Below are positions 1-11,562 of a stretch of 64,000 nt of DNA, piece by piece (within the stretch, counting starts at the first letter, position 1; every line of letters starts with the position of its first letter). Position numbers and translations under genes: made by a program. The DNA is from Tetradesmus obliquus (taxonomy: Eukaryota; Chlorophyta; Chlorophyceae; Sphaeropleales; Scenedesmaceae), in the NCBI GenBank assembly GCA_030272155.1, contig CP126201.1, positions 310,001 through 374,000 on the forward strand. Reading direction: 5' to 3'. The notes under the pieces were generated by a model that did no database searches, was not told where the DNA came from, and was given only the letters and a program-made list of their open reading frames with translations.

Positions 1-11
1 CATTCCTGCAG

Positions 12-2039
12 TGTCCCGTGTGACATCTATGCGGGCATGCTGGCTGGCCAGCCCTACGCAGTTGCGCGCTACTTTGGCACTGCTGTGTTCTCCCTGGTCA
101 ACCTCATCTTCCTGGTCAGTTCCTGCAGCGTGCTGGACTCTACCTTTGCAAGCACTTCAAAGCTGTTCGGGCCGGAGCTGTTTGGTGCCATTCTGAGAGG
201 CAGGCCGCTGCCGCCACAGCTGGCTACTGTCAAGTGAGTGCCATTTGAACATTTTCGGTTTTGTAGCTTGTGGACCCTGGCGCCATGCGAGACAGTGTGA
301 CTGACAACGAGATCAACATAAAACATATGCTGCCTAGCCAGCTGGCCAGAGGCAAGTGAGTGCCTGCGCAGCTGTTGCACCTTCCTGGTCAGCTCCTGCA
401 GTGTGCTGGACTCTACCTTTGCATCAACATCAAAGCTGTTTGGGCCGGAGCTCTTTGGGGCCATCTTGAGGGGACGCCCGCTGCCACCACAGCTGGCCAC
501 TGTCAAGTGAGTGTGATATTTACATTGGAAGGGTGGTGCTTGCATGTGGGTCCTGGCATCAAGCACGTGATACAGGCTGCGTACCCAGCTGGCTACAGTC
601 AAGTAAGTGCCTGCGCAGCTGTGTGTTTATCTTCGTGGTCAGCTCCTGCAGCGTGCTGGACACTCTTTTCCAAGCACCTCAAAGCTGTTTGGGCCGGAGC
701 TGTTTGGGGCCATCCTGAGGGGTAGGGAGCTGCCGCCGCAGCTGGCTACTGTCAAGTGAGTAGGAAGTTGTGAGGAACGAGGTGCAGTGCTGCTAAGCTA
801 GCTAGGTCAGTGCAAGGATCATACACATCCCAGATTTGCTTCCCGGCAATGGACATCCTGGCATTCCATCACTTCCTGCTGCGGCCGCTGCATGCTTACA
901 CACACTGACCTCATGTGTTTGCCGCTGCTTGTCAAAATCTGCTGCTGCAGGCACGCGTGGGTGGGCCGCTTTGCGATTGTGTTCATGGCCATTGTGGGCA
1001 CGCTGCCGCTGCTGGCGGGTCCTTCCGCACTGGATGCCACCACCATCAGCGGCACCATGGTGGTGGGCCTGGGTGAGTGAAGCACAGGCTTTTGTTTCGG
1101 TCTTTGATTTGTTTTGTTGAGTTAGGTTAATGGACTTGCAACTCAGCAGCATGTGTTGCAGTCGGTGGGTGGTGTCGCCGGCATCAAGGTGGTGGGCCTG
1201 CTTGCAGGGCTGGGCTCAGCACTTGTTATGTGCTTTACTGCACAACAGCATGTTTTGCACAGGTGCGATGGGCCCTCAGCGCTGGACGCCACCAGCATCA
1301 GCGTCACCATGGTGGTGGGGCTGGGTGAGTGACATGTTAATGATCAGGAGTGCACGCAGCAGACTGCAAATTTAGTGCATTGGGTTGGCCTGCATAGATG
1401 CGATGCTGACGCGCAGCATGCTACGTCACTTGGCAAGCAATAGCTCATTCCTGCCGTGCCTCTTTTCCCGCCACTTCTCCCTCTCTTTCCCGCTGTCCGC
1501 AGGCCTCCCGTGTTTGCGCTGACGTTCCTCAAGGGCTACCGCCCCCTGGTCTTCCACCTGCCCTCAACTCATTATGCATACACCATTGAAGTATTGCTGG
1601 TGTTTTCGCTGTGCTGTTTCCCGTTGTCTCCCGCCTTGCAGGTCCTCCCGTGTTTGCGCTGACCTTCCTCAAGGGCTACCGCCCCCTTGTCTTCCACCTG
1701 CCTTTCTGGACCGGCGTGGCCTTCGGCGTGGTCATGCAGCTCTCCAGCAGCCCAGCCTTCAAATCCTCGATGAACGTTTCCGGCTTCGCGATCGGCTCCG
1801 GGCACTACGCGACACTCCTCGGCTTCAACGTCGTGAGTGCCGTCGTGTGCTGGGCACTCGCAGGATTGGCTTTGTTGGATAACAGGGCCGGCAGAACGCT
1901 CGAGAGGCTGCCTGGAGATGAGGCAGACTATGATGAGTTGGAGCTTGCAGCAGCAGGTGATAGTGGAGATGTGCTGCCTGTGAAGGACTTGGACGCCTTC
2001 AAGCCAGCTGCTGCTGCTGCGCCAGCAGGCCAGGCGTGA
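12..2039 (+). CDS. SSF-type sodium/solute symporter, 3' part (5' end outside window)
   Basis: Three exons join in phase: 12-233, 951-1072 and 1642-2039 (stop TGA 2037-2039), giving about 247 C-terminal residues. The first encodes a segment starting VPCDIYAGMLAGQPYAVA followed by a hydrophobic helix and the motif VLDSTFAST, which fits the conserved core helix of the sodium:solute symporter superfamily (urea/proline-type transporters). The second has ALDATTISGTMVVGLG at its end and the third begins PPVFALTFLKGYRP, then two more hydrophobic segments and a hydrophilic Ala-rich tail. Family assignment rests on recall of this motif set; the substrate cannot be told. The protein would sit in a membrane and couple solute uptake to an ion gradient. 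Introns after exons 1 and 2 and the 3' flank hold partial copies of the neighbouring exons. Confidence 0.6.
322..756 (+). repeat. Intronic copies of transporter exon 1 (3' part plus donor)
   Basis: Two long copies of the last ~125 nt of exon 1 with its donor lie at 382-509 and 628-756. Shorter copies of just the exon end plus donor lie near 333-358 and 589-610. The first long copy differs from the true exon in 14 of 41 codons, all synonymous, including AGC/TCA serine and AGG/CGC arginine switches, and ends in the same GTGAGTG donor. The second has a frameshift and a less conserved middle but keeps its donor. Confidence 0.9.
1271..1329 (+). repeat. Intronic copy of transporter exon 2 end
   Basis: This copies the last ~54 nt of exon 2 and its GTGAGTGA donor. 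Compared with the true exon I count five synonymous and two amino-acid-changing codon differences. A shorter echo of the same exon end lies around 1170-1200. Confidence 0.85.
1500..1564 (+). repeat. Intronic copy of transporter exon 3 start with acceptor
   Basis: A CAG acceptor followed by about 60 nt of exon 3 sits ~140 bp upstream of the real one. The three codon differences in the aligned part are synonymous, but one base is missing right at the junction, so using this acceptor would put the exon out of frame. Confidence 0.85.
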
Positions 2040-4730
2040 GGGGTGGTGGTGGGAGGCTGTGCTGTGTGCAGCTAGTGCTGTGTCATCATATGCTGAACCA
2101 GCGCTGCAGGCCAGGCTAGGATTTATGACCGTTCGTGGTGGCACGCGGCTTTTGTTGAATATGCCGTAAACTAAAGCTCGTGCTGTGTCATGTCCAGCTG
2201 GGGCCGCGCAGCATGCCAGGCTTAACCAGTCGCGGTGGCAGACGGCGTTTGTTGTTTTTGATGTGATGTCGAGCGCCAGCGCTGCAGGCCAGGCCGGTTT
2301 GTTGCCCAACTGTGGTGGCAGGCAGTGTTGTTGCCGTGATGTGATATCAAGCTGGCGCCGGGTTATGCCCGCTGGGGCTGCGCTGCAGGCTGCGCAAAGC
2401 GGCACTCATGTTGTTATGGTTTCCTCGTAGCACGGCTAGCCCTGTGTTGGTGCAGTCCACGGGCAGCTGCCCAGGGATGAGCATGAGCACGATGGTGATG
2501 ACTATGGAGCTGGCAGGCGACAGCGGCAACATGCTGCCTGCATATGACCTAAATGCCTCAAGCCTGCCACAGCAGTCGATGGGCCAGGAGTTTCATACTT
2601 TGCACTTGGTGTTTTCCTGTGAGGCATTTGCTGTGCTTCCTCACAGCTGGAGTGATGCTGCAGGACTGTGCATTGCGATGCATTGTTTTGGCTTGCCCAG
2701 TAGTATGGCAAGTCCATGCTTGGCGCATTGTTTTGGTTGGCGCACTTGCCTGCCCAGTAGTATTGCAAACTCTGCTTCTTGGTGTTGAGAACTGTGCACA
2801 TGTGCCTGCTGCGGAATTGTCGTTCCTGCAGCATAGATTCAAAGCTGCCGCGTGTCTGGCAGCAGCAGCGCCTCTGGCTGTGTTGTTGTCAGACACATGT
2901 AGCATAGCTGTACGCTATATGACGGTCTTGCTTGTTTTGATTGTACCGCACCGGCTATTTGCTTGTGTCAGTTCTGTGCTTCTTGCACACAGTTGTACAC
3001 GGTGACATGTGCAACAGCTGTACCAAGTTGTACATGTCTTGATGGTCAAAGTAGTGTTATTTTCATGCAAGGACTGCAACTCGGCTGTGTGCTGCTGGTT
3101 TGCGTTTCGGATCACGTGATGAAACGCAGAACTGACACCACAGCTACTAGGTAGCAGTATATTACGGCAGCAGCACCGCACCTTGATGCTCCTGCTGCCG
3201 GTGCCACTTCAATGAAGCAAAATTTGACTGACCTGCAGGCTTTTATCATGGCATACTATTGCTACTATTGCTGCTCAGCCAGGGGCCTGCGCCGCGTGCC
3301 GGGGCAGGTGAGCAGATGTTTGCTTGCATGCAGATGGGGGTGGACATCATCCGCTAGAGCACGCTGCTGCACACCTACGAAGCACTCAAATGCATGATTT
3401 GCAGCTGGATTAATGCTCATGTCCCGCCTGTCTGATCAGATGTTTTGTTGGGTAGGCGGGTTTTTTTTCTGCTACTGGCAGAGCACGCTGTAGTACACCT
3501 ACAACGCGCTGCATTACAGTGCATCGCTGGTTCTGGTGCTGAAGCTGTGTCTGTCTGCAGGTTGTTGGCTTGCACTGGCGCGTTGGATCTGGCCTCCGCA
3601 TGCTGCCGTACAGCATCCTCACATGCAAATGTTCTCGGGCGTTTCATTGTCTGTGTGTCTCTCTGGATGGCAGACGAAGTGCTACATGCAGCTCAGCAGG
3701 GTTGGCCCAGATTGAAAGTTTGTTTACATTGCTGCACTGCGACGCAGCTTTTTTGTGCTGCCAGCACAGTCGTTGTTTCATGGTAGCAACGCACAGTGCC
3801 GCAGTGTGATTGGCACTAAAGGTCCTTTGTTTGCATGCAAGCATCGGCTTGTGGCGTGCCTGCTGTCTAGGTGGTGTGGGCATCTTACGTGCCACTCAGA
3901 GCTGCGTGCGGCTCTGAGCTTGTTATGTTGTGCAACATGCTGACAATTGCCGAGTGATGCACCCCGTACGCAATGCAGCGCTTGTTCTGATTGTTGCAAG
4001 GGCGGTGACAGCTGTCAGCAGCATCAGCAGGCAGGCAAGTCTGGCAGGGACGCCAGGCAGCACAATCACCACAAATGGCAGCAGGCGTGCACATCAGCAG
4101 CACCAAGCTGCAGGCTCATCGGGCCTACGGACTTGCTGGCGGCGGGGCTGCCGCTGCTGCCGCCGCCGCTGCTGCTGCTATTACTGAGCGAGGTGGTGGA
4201 TGATCATTGTTGATTTACAATGACATTGGGTAACTTTGCCTGTTTGAGCAGCCAACGACAGGCTTATTGGGCTAACAGAGTAACTGCCAGCAGCTCAAAG
4301 CGCGACAGCCATCACCACCTCACAGCTCATCTTCCGCAGTCGTCCCACGACATGTCACCCAACGCCATCAAACGAGCTCGTTATAGTAACCAGCCGTATA
4401 CACCAGCTGGGCCACCGCAGCCTTGTTCACAATTGTTTGTGGTTACCAAGTGTTTGCACAATTCAAAAACTGCTTTGTTCTAGCAGCAGGGCATGGATAT
4501 CCAATTGGTACTAACATACAAAGCGCCCGAATAGGTCACAGCATAAAAAGTTGAGTTTGTATCTGATCCCAAAATAGCAGGTGCCACAATTTGTCTGACT
4601 CATGGCGGGTACCACCCGCCTCTCATAGTATGAGATGCGCTCAGGCAATGCCGCCTGTCGGGTCGCCATCAGCCCATGGTACAGAGCTACACAGGCAAGC
4701 GGCTGGCACTGCCGAGGTGCGCTGCGCATC
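2040..4730. other. Intergenic/3' flanking region with degraded repeats
   Basis: I find no convincing gene here. Three diverged ~85-bp direct repeats (each with GCTGCAGGCCAGGC or a variant) lie at about 2095-2345. Positions 2458-2588 are a diverged copy of the transporter's last exon, 1896-2037, with the GDSG..LP region still recognisable. Short tandem echoes occur at 2680-2765 (GCCCAGTAGTAT twice) and at 3358-3395/3482-3525. The rest is unassigned; open frames here are short and lack family resemblance. Confidence 0.5.
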
Positions 4731-5131
4731 TCAGGCAGCACTTGGCTCCTTGCTAAGCGCTGGGGTGCTGGGGTCAGCCGCGTGAGCCTCCACAGCACTG
4801 CCGATCGCTTGGGCTGCCGGTATGTGGTGCACGCTGACATGGTGGGACAGGCTGAGCTGCGCCTGCACAGGAAAGGAAACATGTCTCAAAAGCGCAAGAG
4901 CTTGATGTTGCTGCCGCAGCAGAGGCAAACTGCAGTGCTCCGTCAACTCAAAGTTGCATTGTACGATGCACTGCATTGCAAGCAATTTGACAAGCATGCC
5001 ATCGCTGCCAGCCACAGCTAGGATCGACCCCATAAACTTGTATCTGCTTGTCACATACCTTGGGTGGCGCTCCCGGCTTGCCCTGCTGCTGCTCACTGCC
5101 ACCACTCAATGCCCTGTCCATGCTTGGCCGC

Positions 5132-5162
<31 letters not shown>

Positions 5163-8100
5163 GTCTGATGGGCTGCTGGCTGCTGCACTTGCGGCTGGTG
5201 CTAGACAGGTCGAAGCTGACCCTGCTGCTGCTGGTGCTGCGCCTGCCAGAGGTACCTGCAATTACAACAGCGCAGGCAGCAGTGCACACACCAAAGTGTT
5301 TGTATGTCGCGCGGCGCGGTTCTACTGCCTTGTTACAGCAAAGGGAGCCAGACTGAGGACTGGCAGCAGGTAACAAACCTGTACTTGGACGTGCAGTACA
5401 GCAGAGAGCAGTGCATAGCACAGTATGCCCTTGGGAGCTCAGCGCTACACGCGATGTGCATCACACCAAATGTTCTGTGCGTACCACAACTAGGCAAGCT
5501 GCAGCATGGAGGCAGGATACACTGTGCCACAAGATAATCAGCATGCTGCGCGTACCTGCTGTGCCTGCAGTGCGTCGTGCGTCCCGGGCAGGTTGCTGCG
5601 AGACCTCCTGCAGCCCCTGTCCACTGACATTCGGGCTGCCCTGTTCTGCCCTGGGCCTGCTCTTGCTGGGATGAGGGGTGTCGTGCCGCACAAAATCATC
5701 CACCAGCTCATTTGCTGCTGCTGCATCATGCTGGCGCCCACCAGCAATGACAAACCTAACCGACACTGCCGGTCCTGCTGCTCCTGCTGTTGCTGCTGCT
5801 GCTGCCAGGTCGTTGCCCTCTCGCAGAATAACCTGCTCATCTGAAATAGGCTGGCCATTGCTGTCAGCCCTGCCCCTAGTTGGATATGGCGTGCCCTTGC
5901 GCACAGGGCTGCTGATGTTGTCTTCACTCTCCGATTGTGCTACAGCAAAGTGCACATGCACCACTGTCAACTGCTGCAAGCTGGAGTGATGTGGCTCCTG
6001 CACTTCATCTTCAGACTGCCTGCCCCTGCCAGCAAACGGCGTGCCTTTGCGCTCAATACTGCTGTGCTCCCCACCACCGCCAGCGGGCACACAAAACTTC
6101 ACCTGCTGCTGGCAGCAGTGCTGCTGCTGCTGGCTGGCACTCTCAGGACCCTCTTTGCCAGGATACGGCGTGCCGTGCCGCTGGGATGCGCTGCAGCCAT
6201 TAGCTGCTGCTGTTCCTGCTACAAAGCAAACACTGGCATGGCCATGCTCCCTGCCAAAGCTGCTTGGCACATCTGTCTCTGCTGCAATTGCGACAGCAGG
6301 GTCATCATCCCTTGCAGGAAATGGTGTCCCATGCCTCTGCGATGCTGTGCTGCCATCTGCCGCTGCTGTTTCCTCGGCAAAGCTGACAGCAACACTGCCA
6401 TGCTCCTTGCCAGGGTGTGGTGTGCTGTGCCGCCGGCTTACGCTGTCTCCATCCGCTGCTGCTGTCCCTGCTGCAAATGTGACAGCAGGGTCATCCTCCC
6501 TTGCAGGAAAGGGTGTCCCGTGCCGCTGTGTTGCTGTGCTGCCATCTGCTGCCGCAGTTCCTTCTGCAAAGCTGACAGCAACACCACTGTGCTCCCTGCC
6601 GGGCTGTGGGGTGCTGTGCCGCTTGTTTGCACTGTCTCCATCTTCTGCTGCTGCTGTCCCTGTTGCAAACGTAACAGCTTGGCCGCTGCCTGAGTCATGC
6701 TCCCTTGCAGGATATGGCGTGCTGTGCCCTTGTGATGCACTGTCACCATCAGCAGCAGCCACCCCTTCCGCAAAGCTCACTGCCTGCTTCTCACCATGCT
6801 TGGAACCTTGACGGGAGAGGCTGCAGTAGACATCTCCATTGCTGGATCTGTTGCTTGCCCGGCATTGGCCACTGCTGCTGCTTCTGCTGCAGGCCGCACC
6901 ACTATACCCCTTTGATGGCTGCCTGCTGCTAGCAAGGGAGCTGCGCCTCACTGGGCTGTCTGCATTCTGCTGCACAAGCTCTGCTGCGGTTGCAGGGCCT
7001 TCCACTGCAGCAAACTCGTGGATGGGGTAAGGCGTGCCATGCTGCACTGGAGCATGGCTGCCCTCATCAGGGCTCTCAGCTGCTCCTGCAGACCTGACCT
7101 CCCTGCGGGCCTCAGAGCTGCGCCGCTGCTGCTGCTGCTGCTGCTGCTGCCGTTGCTGCTGCTCCTGCTGGTGATGGCTGCCTTGCGCAGCAGCTGCTGC
7201 TGGGGGGTGGTGCTGCACAAAGTGCTGCAGCACGCCAATGTCTGCTGTGCAGCGCCTGTCCCCAGGTGCTGCATGGCCATGGCCGCAGCCAGCATGCACG
7301 CCAGCAGCAGCCTCGTAGCTGCGCCTGCTGTTGCTGCTGCCACTGGTGGTTGTGTTGGACACAGCATGCACAACAGGCCGTCCCATAGCTCCAACTGCAC
7401 TGTTGCTGATGCGCCCAGCACCACTACTACTAGCACTTCCCTGCCATGGCAAGCTACCTGTTGTGCTGCGTCGCTTGGCCTTGCCCTCAAAACCTCCATC
7501 TCCTTCTGCCGCATGCCGCACAGGACTGCCCAGCTCCTGCAGCCTGAACACCACTGCAGCAGCGTGCAGGCTGCTTGCAGGAGAGCTGGGTGCTGGTGAG
7601 GCCCGCAGCTTCAGACTCCCAGAGCCCCTTGCACTGAGTGTTGGCGCGCCAGTGCAGCACTGCTGCAGCTGTGGCAGTGGCCCTGGTAGCTCTACTTCAT
7701 CGGTGAACAGCAGCCGCTGGCTGGGGCTCATGCCTGCTGTCTTGGGGCTGTGGCTGGGTTTGGGGCTGCTGTGGCCGGGCAGCTGCAGCGAACTGCGCGG
7801 GCTGCAGCCGCAGCTGCCTGCTGAGGTAGCACCAGGGTTGCCTGACGTGCTGCGCGTGTGGCGGGATGAGGATGACAGGCAGGGCTTCAGCGCGGCTGGG
7901 CTGCTGCTGCTGTCCCTGTTGCACCAGGCGCCGCTGCCGCTGCTGTTGATGAGCACTGCCAGGTCAGTGCTGCAGCGTCCACTGGTGGCGCGGCTGCCAA
8001 AAGCTGGGCTGGCTGCACTGCTGGTGGTGCTGCGTGCACCTGGCCCATTGTAGCTGCTGCTAGCCGGGCCTTGCATGAAGGGCGACTTGATGCAGCCTGT

Positions 8101-8755
8101 GGGCTGCATCCAGGAGGAAGCAGCAGCATCAGGCCCGTTTCCTGCAAGCTGCAACTGCTGCTGCTGCTGGCAGTTTTGTGTCGTTCTGGTGGGAGGCACT
8201 GCTATGAGGCTGAGGTAGCGGATGGGGTCCTGCTGCTGCTCACCCTGTGCAATCAGCTGCTGCTGCTGCTGTTGCTCATGTTGTAGTTCCTTGACTTGTT
8301 CGGCTGATAACCCATGTGAAGCAGTGTACTGCACCGCTTCAGTTGCTCCTGCAACCTCTGCTGCTGCTTCTAATTGAACTGCTGGCTCTACATGTTGTTT
8401 TCTGCTGAAACCAGCAGCTGCTTCACCAGCTCCTGCTGCAACTGCTCCTTGTGGTTCTGGCAGTGCCGCTACTGTGGGTGGTGTTGGGTTGTCGGAGCCC
8501 CCAATATGGCCTGAGGTGTGGCCACCTGCCACTGGTTGGCTGCAACTGCTCGTGGAGTCCCTCTTTGCTGCTGTGGCTGCTGCGCCCTGCTGAGCTGCAG
8601 GTGCAGCTGCTGGTTGTACTGCAACTGTTCCAACTGCTGCACTGGCTGCACAAGGAATGTTGGAGCTGCCACAGGCAGCATGACCAGCATCTTCTGCGAA
8701 GCTGGCCTGGTGTGCCTGCATGCGGATGTAAGGGGTGTACGTTTCCAGTGTGTGA
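4731..8755 (-). CDS. Low-complexity protein with Thr-Pro/hydrophobic-strand repeat array, 5' end unresolved
   Basis: Three minus-strand exons join in phase: about 8755-5556 (3.2 kb), 5255-5059 and 4862-4731 (stop), giving at least 1,170 residues; an earlier exon must lie above 8755. Most of the protein is Ser/Ala/Gln-rich and probably disordered. The C-terminal half carries a repeat of about 35-45 residues: a short strand VSFA, VTFA, VKFC or VRFV, a small acidic linker, then R-H/K-x-TPxP (GTPYP, STPHP, GTPFP). I count about eleven TPxP sites from residue-level reading, one at the very start of the long exon, and a last VSFD in the penultimate exon. The TP sites fit proline-directed kinase targets; that is inference. 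No known domain is recognised, so function is unknown. Confidence 0.6.
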
Positions 8756-11562
8756 CTGTAGGGTACCCTACACAGGTGTCAGCCAGCTCAGCAGTGTTGA
8801 CAGCGACACAGACATGCTGGACCTGGTGTAAGGCAAGCGGGGCATTGAAGCAAAGGTAAACCTCACCAGCCTTTTCTGATTGAAGCACGAGCACCACATA
8901 TCGCACGGCGCTTTGCTGCGAGCAGTACCTCGACTTTCAGCCTGGTGTCTTTCAGGACAGTCAGCTGACCACAGCAATACTTTTCAGCACTTGACAGACA
9001 GGATAAACAGTTTACATTCAAGTATCAGCTTCACATAGCGTGCAGTACTGCGTGCTCGCCTTTACTCGGCACAAGCAGCAGGTGCAACGAAAATCGTTTC
9101 GTCGACACCTGCAAGCTCAGCGTTTTCCTCTCACGTTGGCTCCACGTAGAGAAAGCGAATATCACAGCCATATCACACCATAGAAGGTGGCAATGACGCG
9201 CACTTCTGCTTTCTGGTGACAAGAGCGCGCCAAAACCTCAGCATGCACTGGGCCTGGGCTGGTCAGACGTATCTTCAGCAGCGACTGTTTACGAATCTCG
9301 CTGGCTTCCCAGGCAAACACATCTCAGATGTATCATCGCCAGTTACATTGCAACAACAGAAGGGCACTGCTGGCTTAGCCAATGCAGCATGCATTTGATG
9401 CCCTCCCAGCCCAGCCGGAAGATGACAGCACACTGCATGCAGCCCTGCACACACTCTTCTCTTAGTAGCGGCTGCAAGCAGCCAAAATCCTGCATAAGCT
9501 CTCTTACTCCTCCACTGTGATGCATCGCTGCCATGCCAACACATGCACATACTGAGCATTGCTGTCCAACATGTACGCCAGCTGGCGCTGCAATTCAACT
9601 GCTGTAGCTTCTGCTCAACACAGCCATCAACTGGAATGGCAGCTGCCACACAAGCAACGCAACCAAGCAGCATGACTGACAATTGCCAGCCGGCTCTTGT
9701 TCTCAAGGTGGTGGTACAACAAGCAGCGCAATACACTGCAACGAGCATTGGTACAGCATGCTGTCGCATCCCAGCATGACGCAAGTCAACTAATGTACAG
9801 TCAGCAACACACACTCGTGCTTCTGGAGGGCGCAGCTGTTGAAGGCACCATCTCCATTCCACATAAAATGTTCTTTGCGCAGAAATCAGAGTCTAGCCTA
9901 GTACGCCAGAGAGGCACACAAACAACCCTAGTAGCAATGCTTCCCATGCTAACCAACTACAAAGCTATCAGTGGCAGCAGATCAGGCAGTGCCCTCATAA
10001 GTGCCCCCTTAAACATGACACTCCAAGCCTTGCCACTACACACAGCTGGCTGTGCCAGCAGCGCTGGAAAACCATGGAGGTTCAGGGCATGCCGCCCTGC
10101 TACAGCAGTACTGTACTGTGCTGCTCCTGCACGCACAAGGCACGAATGAAACTACCGTGGCGCGTTGCAGCGCCATCTGTCACGCCACCCCTTCCCAGAG
10201 CCAACCCCGTCCAGGTGGTTGCGAGCCTGCTAACGCACTGAGCAACGGCGCACAGCATGCACGATGATGTCGAATCGTGAATGCCACAGCAGCTGTTCGT
10301 AGGATGCACAGCAGCAGTGATTGTCGCACATCTGCAGGCAACTGATAGCACTCGGCAGCAGCAAATGACCCAGGGTGCACAGGTGCATGCAACTTGCACA
10401 GACCCAGTATCATGGACATGCAGGCGTCGATGATACAGCATGCGGCTGAAGTACCCTGCAAACCTCTGAGCAATCAGCAGGCACCCCACAGCTGGCACAC
10501 ATCCATGCATAGCATCAGCTCATGAAACTGCAGCAGGGGCCCTCGATGGTTGCTGCGGTGCAGTCAGGAGATACGCCCAGTAACGCAGGTAGCAGCGCCC
10601 CAGTCGCATGTCAGTCGATCAGGGATTCAACTGGAAAAGCATGCATATTAAGCATGCAGAGTAATGACACACACAGCCTATCCTCAGCAGCCGCCCTACC
10701 AAGTAAGACTGACTACCACCCATCCATCCCCCGTTCCAACGACAAGGGCACAACAACAGGTGCTCAGCTGTCATCACAAGTCTCAGGAGGCATAGAGCTC
10801 AGAGCGTGCACAGGGCACCAACCGTCCGGCTGTTCAGGGCTACACATCTCTTTTCGACACCCGCATCAGTCGCACTTTCGCCCCGTAAAACAACTGCTAC
10901 TGCTACGGTAGTGGTAGAGACGACCAAGAACACCCTATCCCTGTCTCAACGTCACCCCTCATCAAAGCACCGGAAGAGCACTCGTGTTCACAGTCTCATG
11001 CCTCGCATCAGCTGCTGCACATCCGCACCGGCACAATCCAATTAATGCAGCTTCACAGCCAACCAAGGGCGGCACAAGCCGCCCGACCCGGCAGCACCAG
11101 CCACGTCACAGCAACTGCTGCTGCTGCCATCCCTTCAACCATGCAAATGCCAGGCCGACCAGGGGATAGTATTTGCTGAAACAACGAGCAGCAGAACGTG
11201 CACACAGCGCCGCCTGCCCGGCAACAAAAGCAGCGCCCCCACCAAAGCAAACACCCCGGCTGCGGGACGCCCTCACCACCACCAGCACAGCCCACCTTCC
11301 GCCAAAATCACCAACATAGTCAGCCCATGCAGTTGCTGCTGGTAAGTCAAGCCCTGCTTGCTGACAGCTTGGTCCGGCCTCCCGTGCAACGACCACCAAC
11401 AAACGCTGCCTCGCCAACCAGCCAGCCAATTGCCTCAGCGCATTATGTGCCTAGCAGACAGGTACACATGAAGTGATGGACATTAGACAACAGCCTGCCT
11501 GCCAACTGGCAAGCACTGGCCCCGGAACACACCCCATCCCTGCCAGCACCACAACACACTGG
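8756..11562. other. Region between two minus-strand genes, no gene called
   Basis: This should hold the 5' exon(s) and promoter of the TP-repeat gene (about 8756-9300) and the 3' untranslated region of the plastid-protein gene. A minus-strand open frame of 195 codons at 9275-9862 is Cys/Ala-rich without similarity to anything I recognise and I do not call it. TTACA (TGTAA on the minus strand, the green-algal polyadenylation signal) occurs near 9344, but far from the stop. Confidence 0.4.

Noticed and set aside
9275-9862. 195-codon minus-strand open frame
   Set aside because: No recognisable motif, no supporting splice pattern and Cys-rich chance-like composition.
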